Source: Pinus tabuliformis
Lineage: Eukaryota; Streptophyta; Pinopsida; Pinales; Pinaceae
Assembly (NCBI GenBank): GCA_031772625.1
Contig: CM062810.1
Coordinates: 455,767,731 to 455,831,730 of the forward strand
Length of the DNA stretch: 64,000 bases
Reading direction: 5' to 3'
Part shown: one piece after another, positions 35,901 through 44,229 of the stretch
Layout: every line of letters starts with the position of its first letter
How positions within the stretch are numbered: position 1 is the stretch's first letter
Made by a program: the position numbers and the translations under genes
Notes under the pieces: generated by a model
Told to the model about the DNA's origin: nothing
Seen by the model: only the letters and a program-made list of their open reading frames with translations
The model's database searches: none

Positions 35901-36094
35901 GATTCTCCTTCTTCAGGTGACCCAACTCTACTGTCTCTAGGAGTTACGAGGACTTTCAAGCCTTCAAGTTGGCTTGGTACTTCCTCAGGAGGTTGGCCCC
36001 GAAGTCTACGGGACTTCCTCAGTAACTCAGCCACGTTTACAAACTCAGGAGATTGGCCCCGAAGTCTACGAGACTGCCTTGGTAACTCAGCCAC
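32924..36094 (-). pseudogene. Tat-like gag with long repeat-rich N-terminus
   Basis: The frame opens at ATG 36094 with a 20-residue tandem repeat (PRQSRRLRGQSPE, then LRKSRRLRGQPPE). Next is an acidic Ser/Pro part, then Gln/Pro/Tyr-rich repeats of VPQGQPQ type near 35000-35230, then a Ser/Thr/Gln tail. The gag domain (about 34240-33700) has FEGKSREDSSNHVMTY, LIGLAAKWYIELP and HIHEWRHRRRLVKVF. A Lys-rich stretch precedes a zinc knuckle reading CLICDDEHFTRDF, whose last Cys is Phe. Stops at 35381, 35099, 34976, 34721, 34433 and 34340 are TAG; those at 33935 and 32924 are TGA. All fit C-to-T. No frameshift in 3.1 kb. Confidence 0.9.
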
Positions 36095-38042
36095 AGTTAA
36101 ATACTTTTAACTACTTCACACGCAAACAAAGTAAAATCTCAATGAAAACCACCTAAAGTCTCTAAAGAACCAAACAAATTTGAATCACACGCCTAAAGAA
36201 TCTAGGAGATCAAACACACACAAACAGTAACTTTCCGTACTGAAAACACTAGTTGGTGATGAAATCCAACGTCGCAGAGTTCAATACAAAAATGGCGGTT
36301 GGAACAGTTACCTCGGAAACCTGCTTAATGAATAGACTGGTACAAGTTCCTCCACTTAACTGTCTCGAGTGAAGAGAACCCCCTAGAAAATCCAAGTGAG
36401 TCTAGCCGACGTCTGCTCCAGGTACAGTGGGATCTTCCCACCACTGTCACCTCAAGAAGAGTCCTAAAGAATATGGCCACTAAGGTTACCAACTGAGACA
36501 AATACACCTGAGGGAACAGTCTACGATCTGATACGCACGCAAGGGCAGAGTAGCAAGCTCAATCCCCTTGAACGCTCCTTGACATAATCAAAGGTTTACC
36601 AACAAGTGACCCCAGGCTCCTCGACAATGGTTAATCCGAGGTTTACCGTTTTTAATACGTGAATATCTGGCGTCGTTCCCAATGAGGATGGATTGATTCC
36701 CACACTGGTTCGGACACAATCTCGTGCTTCTCCTTTAAGAGGAGCTTTCCCAAAGCATAAATGCAACAATTGGATTTCTTCCCTACCACAAGATACAACT
36801 ATTTGTTTGTTTTTACTATCTTGGAGAGTTAATTACTCTCCTACTCCAAGACATTAGCCTAAGCTAATTTGGTGTATCAGAGCCCTAGAAATAAAAATGT
36901 TACTAGATGAATTTTACTTTAAGTGTTATTTTTTATTGGTTTTTGTTTAAGTCAAAAGGTGTGGAGATGAAACTCGTGGTATGAAGACTCGACTCAAAAT
37001 CACTAAAAATGCACCTAAGATGATTTAAACAATCTTTTTCTCTTCGATGAACTTCTAAACTAAGAAAGAGTTTGAGAATGCAAATACTTTGTAAACACAA
37101 ATCTTTCTCAATCAAACAAATTAAAAGAAGAGCTTTTGTCCTTTTCCAATGCACTCAAAACGAGACAACTAGTTATTTCACAAAAATTTCCCTTTTCGTT
37201 TCAAAGCACTTAATCACTACAAAAACAAACTTTTTTTTTTCAAAAGAGATTTTTATATTTTCTTATAAAACACTCAAAACTAATGAAAATGACTAACTTT
37301 GAGATCTACAAATTATAAAAACCTATTTGAAGTCAAAGCCTACTAAAAGTCTTTTTTAAGGATGTTTTACTTAGCTAGATGTAAGCTAAGGACCAATTTA
37401 TGTAGAATCACAAATAAGTCAAGAACAACCAATTTTGTTTTCTTTTTGAAAATGAAAATACAAACTCTCAAACACAAGCTTTTCGAAGTTTTGTAAAAAT
37501 AAAACTCAAAGCGGATTCCTCAACAAGGGGAGATTTCATAAATGGTCAGACTCATAAGAAGGCTGGTAGACACTAAGGTGATCTGAAGTCCCTACAGCTT
37601 CTAAGCTCAGAGCCACTACACAACCAAAATGTAAAACAAACCCAACAAGCAAAACTCTTAGGAATTTCACCTAAAACCCTAACGCTAATGAAATCAACCT
37701 AAGGAAAGCTTCTGATAAGTTATATACAGGTCTGGGCAGTGGATAACAATTTCTGAACAAACACTAAGCTGACTAACAGAGGAAATCTTAGGTTTTTCAA
37801 AATTTTGACAGGGTCCGCAGGCCCACAGTTGACACAGGTACGGTCTCGCTCTATGCTAAAAGCCAAGCTGCAGGTAGGTACGCACTGTGTCAAACGACTA
37901 GGGTGCGGTCCTCTCCCAAAGCTATGAAAAACAAAAAATAACCCTAGATCTATAAACTCTATCCAATTTTACACACAACAAGCCAAAAACAGAAACAAAA
38001 ACACAGTTTCTTAGGTCAAAGTAAAAACAAGGAAAAAAATCA
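36095..38042 (-). other. long leader between PBS and gag
   Basis: About 1.95 kb separates the primer-binding site from the gag ATG. No protein domain was recognised. It contains a GC-rich TGCGG array at 37839-37908 and AT-rich DNA. Tat elements often have long leaders. Confidence 0.6.
37810..37915 (+). repeat. GC-rich TGCGG array in the Tat leader
   Basis: TACGG at 37839, TAGGT at 37875 and TGCGG at 37904 repeat with spacings of 36 and 29; GGTCCGCAGG at 37812 and TACGCAC near 37879 supply the complementary halves. It is the same motif as at 26830, 38901, 40516 and 41026. Confidence 0.6.
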
Positions 38043-38062
38043 AGTCCCCAGTGGAGTCGCCA
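38043..38062 (-). other. primer-binding site of the minus-strand Tat-like element
   Basis: On the minus strand the sequence is TGGCGACTCCACTGGGGACT, three bases after the LTR end (GTGTGACA). The Tat-like element at 51.6 kb has the same 19 bases at 54902, again three bases after its LTR. The site begins with TGG, complementary to a tRNA CCA end; Tat/Ogre elements are usually said to use tRNA-Arg. Confidence 0.9.
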
Positions 38063-38647
38063 TTTTGTCACACGGAATAAGTCGATCTTGTGGACAAGAT
38101 AGACCTTCCTAGAATCTAAAGAAGACCTAATGACAAGCAAACCAACCAGACACTATCTTTCTCTAAATATGCTTTAATAAACAATGGCAAACAAGTGTTT
38201 TCAGGGCCTACCTTAGGTCCAACGCAAGTTTGTGGATGTCCTCGCTCCTTCGATCCAAATGAGCTCCTTTGTCGCGAATCTACAAACAAAAACAAGGCAA
38301 ACAAATTAAATAGCACCTGAAAAGCCAAAATCATAAAACATATTTAACATGAAAGTCAAGGAGTCCATGAAACAAATAACATGAGATACTTGTTGGGAAA
38401 AATGAGTTTGATCGTATTAATTCAAAAGAAGAAGAACTTTACAACCTTTGCCTTGACGCTGTACAAGCTCCTCCTAGGGTCTAGAAAGAAGTCTCCTCTA
38501 CTTTGACAAGTTTCACTCACTCCCCAATGAAGCCAAAAAGGTATGTGATCTCTCCTCTTAAGCTCAACTAGGAAGTTTTGATTTCACCAGCATTTACCCT
38601 CAAAAATGTTCAGCTTCTAACCTCCCTAGCAACCAGCCCAATGCCTG

Positions 38648-38655
38648 TATTTATA
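38648..38655 (-). promoter_or_regulatory. LTR TATA box
   Basis: TATAAATA on the minus strand within CACTATAAATACAGGC, about 585 bases before the PBS, in the right orientation to transcribe gag-pol. Confidence 0.65.
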
Positions 38656-38871
38656 GTGCAACGGAGGGAGGTTACTAGGTCCTCCTTCAAAGGGATAAAG
38701 CTCTCCTTCAAAGGGATAGCTCCTCTCATCAAGGGATTAGCTCCTTCTCTTTTGGGATGCATGAACCACCTCAGAGCGAACAATCCACGTCAAAATTCCT
38801 TCTAGAATCCTCTAGAATTAACCCAAAGTGAGTTTTTTAAGATAAAATTTGCGCCTTTTGACTTTCACAGG

Positions 38872-38970
38872 GGTCCGCACCTACACCGTTAGGGACAGAG
38901 TGGGCAAGTCCACAGTTTTTGTACACAGAAGGTGCGGGACCGCAGGTGATAGTGAGAGAAAGTGCGAAAC
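38872..38970 (+). repeat. GC-rich TGCGG array in the Tat LTR
   Basis: GGGTCCGCACC starts near 38871; TGGGC at 38901, TGCGG at 38933 and TGCGA at 38963 follow with spacings of 32 and 30. It lies upstream of the TATA box with respect to minus-strand transcription. Confidence 0.6.
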
Positions 38971-38987
38971 TAGAGTTACATTGATTT

Positions 38988-40400
38988 TTAATGTCTTTCT
39001 CTCATTTCCAAAGCTTGACTTGAAGAGCTGAGGTCTAAGACTTGCTTAGGAGGATAGTACAAGTGATGATAGACCCATACTGACTGAAAATAATCATGGT
39101 GACGATATTTTTGTGTAACAGGGGTATTTTCACAACTTTCAAGCTTTTCCACCTTATTTGATCCTTTAGGGTTTACATCACTTTTGCTAAAAGATTCGCA
39201 TGCATATCTAAGACCAGATTTGTCAAATTGTGATCTTTTATGACTTAGGATGCCATCAAAGGCTTGAGAACTCTTTAGATTTTTTTTCAATTGATCAACT
39301 TCTCTCCTTAGAGAAACAATCTCTTCTTTCATATTCTCATAGTATTCATCTTTCTTTTCTAGTTGACTCTCCATTTCTTCATTAATCCTTATTGCTTCAC
39401 ATGCTTGTAATTTAAAAAAGATGACGTCTCTTTGAAATCTATTAATCTCTTCATATTTTTCTTTTAGTTGACATTTCATGATTTTCCTTTCCTTTTCAGC
39501 TTCATCAACTTTTCCTTTTATGAGTCCCAATTCTTTCTTTAAATTCTTCTCTTCATCTCCTTGTATAAGTTTCTTTTCTTCATCCAGTTTAGCTCTTAGA
39601 GACGTGATTTCTTCTTTATGTTTACCAATTTCTACTTCAGATTTAATCAATTCTTCATATCCCTATTTGAGATTCCTTGTCAATATATCTTCCCTTCTTT
39701 TTTCTTCTTCCAATTGGTTAGCCATGGAGGTGACTTCTTCATTGTGTCTCTTTTCATTTTGATTCAATTCTTCCTTAAGCTTGTTGAGATCCCCATCCCT
39801 TTCTTGTACTTGATGCTTTAAAATAACGACTTATTCATTTTTTTCAAAGTTATGATTAACATCTTGAACTTGCTTCTTGAGTTCCAAATTTTAATTTTCC
39901 AAACTACTTATTTATTCCAGAACAACCACAAGTTTTTTCTTGAGGTCTACTTCAACTACTACTCTAGGGATCTCTTCATCATTATCCTCTAAATTTATGC
40001 AATTGCTACCTTCATATTTTTTTTCAATTGTCTTCTCTAGTTCTAGATAATCTTTGTGCTCTTTGCCACCATCTTATAGGTTTAAGGTCATGAGACAAAG
40101 TACTTTTGAGTGAACATCTTGAATACTCCCAAAGCTCTTTCATTGATGAGTATTTTGTCACCTTATATTTTATAAGATTTGGTAAACTACTCAAGATATA
40201 CTTTATTGCTTTTGCACTCTAATCGTTGGACTCATCTTCCATTTTTCTTCGAGTAACCATAGATTCCCAGACTTCAAGAACTTGAGCCATCAAAAATATT
40301 TCCATTCTATGTCTCCATGCCTCATAGCTTTCTCCATTGAACAAGGGAGAATTCTCAACCTAATTTTGTTTTCATTTATGTTGGCATTATGATTCTGGTT
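38988..40400 (-). pseudogene. Ty1/copia gag remnant
   Basis: On the minus strand, from about 40360, the pieces FNGESYEAWRHRMEIFLMAQ, SAKAIKYILSSL and YSSMKELWEYSR follow the order of copia (UBN2-type) gag. Downstream, the intact frame 39650-38988 (220 residues) is a coiled coil rich in Glu and Lys, followed by GILSHKRSQFDKSGLRYAC, a motif typical of the C-terminal part of this gag family. No protease, integrase or RT follows, so the element is truncated, probably by the Tat-like LTR next to it. Frameshifts occur between 39660 and 40100. Confidence 0.75.
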
Positions 40401-40515
40401 TGGCTCTATGGTACAAGTGTTGTACTTGATGGACACTCACTCAAGTGGCAAAACTCTGTTCAGGCTCTCAAAATGAAGGAAAATAAGAGGTTCGCAGGTG
40501 CATTGTTCAAAAAGG

Positions 40516-40584
40516 TGCGGACCCGCAGGTTCGCTGTTCAGGAAGTGCGGACATAACCACAGGTTATCCGTTCAGAAGGTGTGG
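40516..40584 (+). repeat. GC-rich TGCGG array upstream of the LTR TATA box
   Basis: TGCGG at 40516 and 40546 and TGTGG at 40580 (spacings 30 and 34). The first copy reads GGTGCGGACCCGCAGG, an almost perfect palindrome. Confidence 0.75.
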
Positions 40585-40781
40585 TCCCCCAGTTCACTCA
40601 CTCCAATGTAGAGAAGCGCACTCACGTGGGGCTTCTTATGTTTGGCCCTTGGTATTTAGCCTGTCATTCATGATCCTATGGTTTTGGCCCATGGTATAGG
40701 ATCTAAAGTATTGAACCCCGGTTTGGATCCCTTGTATTCGTTTTCGATGGTTTTGTCCCATGGTGTGAATAAGGGCTTGCC

Positions 40782-40789
40782 TATAAAAA
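40782..40789 (+). promoter_or_regulatory. LTR TATA box
   Basis: GCCTATAAAAAGGAGAGG is a strong TATA context. It lies about 200 bases before the start of the longer GC-rich array. Confidence 0.65.
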
Positions 40790-40999
40790 GGAGAGGAGAT
40801 CACTTGGCTAGACACTTGTGAAAATTGAATATCTTAAGATCCGAAATTTTGGGTAATCGTTTCTAAAAGCTAGATCTAAATCAAGGTGAAATTGAAGGCG
40901 AATCTATTAATAGGTCATGATCTCTCGGGCGCATGATCAGAACTGTGGATCTAACTGTCTGTGGCACATTGGAGGACTGTTAATTCGGCCCTAATCAGA

Positions 41000-41335
41000 G
41001 GTTCGCAGGCAATACATGGAGTGAGTGCGGGGGTCCGCAGCGCAGGAGAAGGCACAGTGTGGGGATCCGCACCACAGCAAAAGGCACAGTGCGAGGTACG
41101 CAACTCAGAAGAAGACACAGTACGAAGGTACGCAGGGAAGCAGAAGAACTAGTTGCGGAGGTACGCTGTCAGGCAAACAGTTAAGGTGCGGATATGAGCA
41201 GAGGTATGTAGGGCAATAGAAGGAGTAGGTGCGGAGATATGTAGAGGAGAAGACCAACCAGGTGCGGATCTGCGCAGTTTGGACACAAAAGAGCTGCGGA
41301 TATTCGTAGGCCTCTATTGGTGAAGTTGCGGACCT
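41000..41335 (+). repeat. ten-copy GC-rich array, period 31-33 bp
   Basis: The TGCGG-like anchor begins at 41026, 41058, 41090, 41121, 41154, 41187, 41230, 41263, 41295 and 41327. Spacings are 32, 32, 31, 33, 33, 43, 33, 32 and 32. After each anchor comes a short piece such as GGTCCGCAG or GGTACGCAG, then a purine-rich filler like AGAAGAAGGCACAG. Copies are diverged, but the period is strict apart from one unit. Confidence 0.85.
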
Positions 41336-41928
41336 ATCCTGAAACATTTGTTGGCTGTCCTTTATCTTTTGCTACAGAGTTCTAGGTTTAGATTTCTGGT
41401 ATTACTTTTTTGTTTACAGCATTCTGAGAAGTTGGGTGATTCATTGGTTGATTGTATAAGGAGATTGGGTGTTTTGCATGTACTTGATGATTATTTGACC
41501 TTCTTGGATCCAGTCTGAAAATTAATGAAATGTGGTCCTTAAAGAAGTAAAAGATCTAAGGGGGTTGTATCTCCCCTCCAGGAGAGACTGGAAAATGAGA
41601 GAGAGTTGTAGCTCTCTATAGGTTGCAGCCTGCGTACTAGTAAAGGACTACACCAATACAAAATCCTTGTAAAAGAAGCTTCTAATTGAAAGAAGATAGA
41701 GACATATTGCAGCAGGTGGTTTTCACCCACACTAGGTTTCCACCTTATATCTAGTGTTATTTGGTGTGCCTATCTATTTTTATTGCTCTTGTTCATTATT
41801 ATATGGTACTGACATACACACTAATGATCAATATCTGAAGAATAACTTAAAGTATAAATTTGGAAGATATATTGAAAAGAATTTGATAATACTGATTCAC
41901 CCCCCCCCTCTCAGTATTATTTCCAACA

Positions 41929-44085
41929 ATTTATTGACTGGGGACAGGACATATTCAAAAGGTTTGGAGACTTTATTCCTCAATTTTTCTTGGTTTTCTT
42001 GATGAGAACCAATGTTGCAGCAAGAATGCTGTAACTCTTGGGGCTATCAACTTTACTTTATCAACCCGAGGTTCATACAAACTTGGAGGTGACAGTGTTG
42101 TATACACAAGTACATGTGATGGGTCTACTCTTTGTCACTACAAAGCTGGTGATAGGCCACTAGTGTTTTTCAAAACAAACTTTTATGAATTCAAAAGAAG
42201 TTTGATTACCAATAAGGAAAAGAGAAATCTACACTAAGGGAAAGCTTGTCTACTGTAGTGAAGAAAAATACTGAAATCAAATGCTAAAGCACACCATTTT
42301 TCTAACTAATTGTTAAGAGGCTTTATTTCAAAAGAGTGCTAAGTTAACATGTATGCAATCCTATTTTCCTAAGCATGCAAATTGAAACATCAAACATTCT
42401 ACTGTTGTGCATGTAAATGACCAAAATAACTCTGTTTTTCTTTTTGTATTTTTTATGTGAAAGTGTGAAATATAACTTCTTTTCATGATGTGGTAAGGGG
42501 ATTAAGGATGATGGTGAATGGTCAGAAGGCTTGAGAGACAAGCATGGGTCCTCTTCTAGCTTCATAGGGTTTTTTTCCATAATTGTGCCTTAAAATAGGC
42601 CCCTATAGGAAGTCCTAATGTGTTCTACAGGATGTCCTGAATTCCTACAACATTCCTTGTATTCCTACAGGATATAGCTGAGAGAAAAAGGAGGGATGTT
42701 GAAGGCGATGGAAGTCTTAGGGAAGATAGTTGGTAGATGGAATTATTCAAGGGAGTGCCTAGTACTACTTCAGAACTCAAAACTAGTGTTGGGATATGGT
42801 TAGATTTGCTCAACAAGCTTGGAGAAGTACTCTTGTGAAATGATGAAATTGGTGAGGGTTTTGGTGAAAGGAAGGAATGATCATGGATGGATAAAGTTGG
42901 GATGACTTTGTTTATCATGAAATCTCTATGTACTCCTAAAACTCGTGAAATACATCAAACATTAACATTTATCCATAAATCATGTAAACAAGAAGGATTT
43001 CAATTAACTAAGGAAAAAAGAATTTCATGAGCTAGCTGCCTATTTCATGCATGAGGGAAAACTTGCAGAATAAGATGAAACCTTTATGAGATATGAAGTA
43101 AAACTGAATATAGAAGAAATGATAACTAGATCCAATTCTTTCAAATTGATCAAATGTTGGCCTAAGTACAAAAAACCCTAAATTCCATGAGATACTAGAA
43201 TTCTGTCTTTTCTGAGCTTCATAGGTGTTCTTTCCTCTAACCATGATCCTTGGAGGAAGGAGTGAGGCCAAATCCACCTACTCAAAACTTTTGTATGTTC
43301 CTTTATCTCTTCTAAATACTGTTGAAGAAAAGTGCAAATGAAAGCAAATTAATCAAATCTACAACTGCTTGTAATCAAATAATTCTATAGACAATTCAAC
43401 CATTAATCTATGAAATTGACTAAGCCTACAAATACAATATGAGGATCCTTTACTACTAAAGTTGGGCCCTAACCCAAGAGCTTCAACCCTTTGAGTCAGC
43501 TCATCGTTGGATCAAGGCAATGCTCATTCTCATTATCAAAATAGAAAATTACTTAACAATATCTTCCACCAGTCTTGAACTCGAAAACAGCTAGTGTTTT
43601 TATAGAAAAAATTTGAATCCTAATGAGGCTCTAGGCCTTCTTATTTTTACAACTAAATTCTCCAATGAATTCCTTAAATCTAAGGAGCCTCAGCTCCCAA
43701 ACTCGAGATAAACTAGCTCTTTGACTGTCACTTGCTCAATTCCCTTTTGATCTACATGACTTGGCTGCTTGTACTTCACGTTGGTGTGATTGATGGAGGA
43801 ATATTCAAATGCTTGAGTAAATGAGGAGGATCTACATCCAAATATCTCTTCTCCTTGTCTCATTCAAGTTTCAGCAATTAATTAGCCAAAAGTTCCATGA
43901 TTTTCTCCCAAAATCCTACAATCAATGCATATTAGTCCACTAGGCATAATATCTCACTTTGACATGTCTCATTAAGCAAAATAAAATCAAAATATGTAAT
44001 AAATCATGAGAAAAGTTTATTTGAATAAACTAGGAGGTGGATTAAGGTCCATATAGTTACCAAATGATGAGTCTCATCATCACCC
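41929..44085 (-). other. probable 3' LTR region of the Athila-like element
   Basis: The minus-strand sequence at about 44100 reads AGGGGTGATGATGAGACTCATC, a purine-rich tract followed by a TGATGAG start, as expected at a polypurine tract/LTR junction. A minus-strand TATA box lies at 43597. The left limit is unknown. No gene with family features was found; minus-strand ORFs near 42344-43277 are unsupported. A 75-codon open plus-strand stretch at 42010-42235 with four Cys is noted separately. Confidence 0.4.
43597..43604 (-). promoter_or_regulatory. TATA box candidate in the Athila-like LTR
   Basis: TATAAAAA on the minus strand (plus TTTTTATA), about 480 bases inside the presumed LTR start near 44085, in the orientation of the Athila-like pol. 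Confidence 0.4.
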
Positions 44086-44229
44086 CTATTCAAAGTGTTG
44101 CTCATCCTCTTAGCAACTCAATCAATATCCATGTCCTTCATTACTCTAGTGACTTGCCTAACATCCCATGATTCTATTATATTTTCCTCTTCCTGTGCAT
44201 AGAATCATGCCTTCCTTTTTATCTCCTCC

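Larger units (their letters stand above)
26600..38985 (-). mobile_element. Tat-like Ty3/gypsy element with antisense PMD-like gene
   Basis: Read on the minus strand: LTR (from about 38985 down to 38066), PBS, a 1.9 kb leader, gag, protease, RT, RNase H, integrase and a second RNase H ending at 28406. An opposite-strand PMD-like gene follows (27009-28215). Gag to second RNase H lies in one reading frame over 7.7 kb with no frameshift. Extra ORFs in sense or antisense are known in plant Ty3/gypsy elements, especially the Tat group, which is why I include the antisense gene. The left boundary and 3' LTR were not found, so the left coordinate is a guess. Confidence 0.75.
38066..38985 (-). repeat. 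5' LTR of the minus-strand Tat-like element
   Basis: The LTR's minus-strand end is fixed by the PBS (ends GTGTGACA). A minus-strand TATA box at 38648-38655 gives the expected U3/R layout. Near 38683-38760 the phrase CTCCTTCAAAGGGAT is repeated with variants, and a GC-rich array lies at 38872-38970. The far end is unclear; a copia gag remnant starts at about 38988. No second copy was found on the left side. Confidence 0.65.
40418..41928 (+). repeat. plus-strand LTR (probably Ty1/copia type)
   Basis: The block starts near TGTTGTACTTGATGG and ends near TTTCCAACA. It has a TATA box at 40782, a GGTTTTCACCCACACTAGG piece near 41717 and a nine-C run (41900-41908) followed by TCTCAGTATT, features I associate with the 3' end of plant copia LTRs. 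It carries two GC-rich arrays. Both borders are provisional because no partner LTR is in the window. Confidence 0.5.

Noticed and set aside
36868..36888. Plus-strand TTGGTGTATCAGAGCCC, similar to the initiator-Met tRNA primer-binding site.
   Set aside because: It has two extra bases relative to TGGTATCAGAGC, no plus-strand LTR end precedes it, and it lies inside the leader of a minus-strand element that has its own PBS at 38043.
39478..39821. Plus-strand Phe/Ser-rich ORFs.
   Set aside because: They are the antisense of the copia gag coiled coil.
41000..41335. CRISPR-like array of regularly spaced GC-rich repeats.
   Set aside because: Repeats are short and diverged, the fillers are similar to one another, and the sequence is clearly a plant nuclear genome without cas genes.
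41929..43300. Several minus-strand ORFs of 78-97 codons.
   Set aside because: No recognisable domain, Ser/Pro/His-rich, and within a probable LTR.
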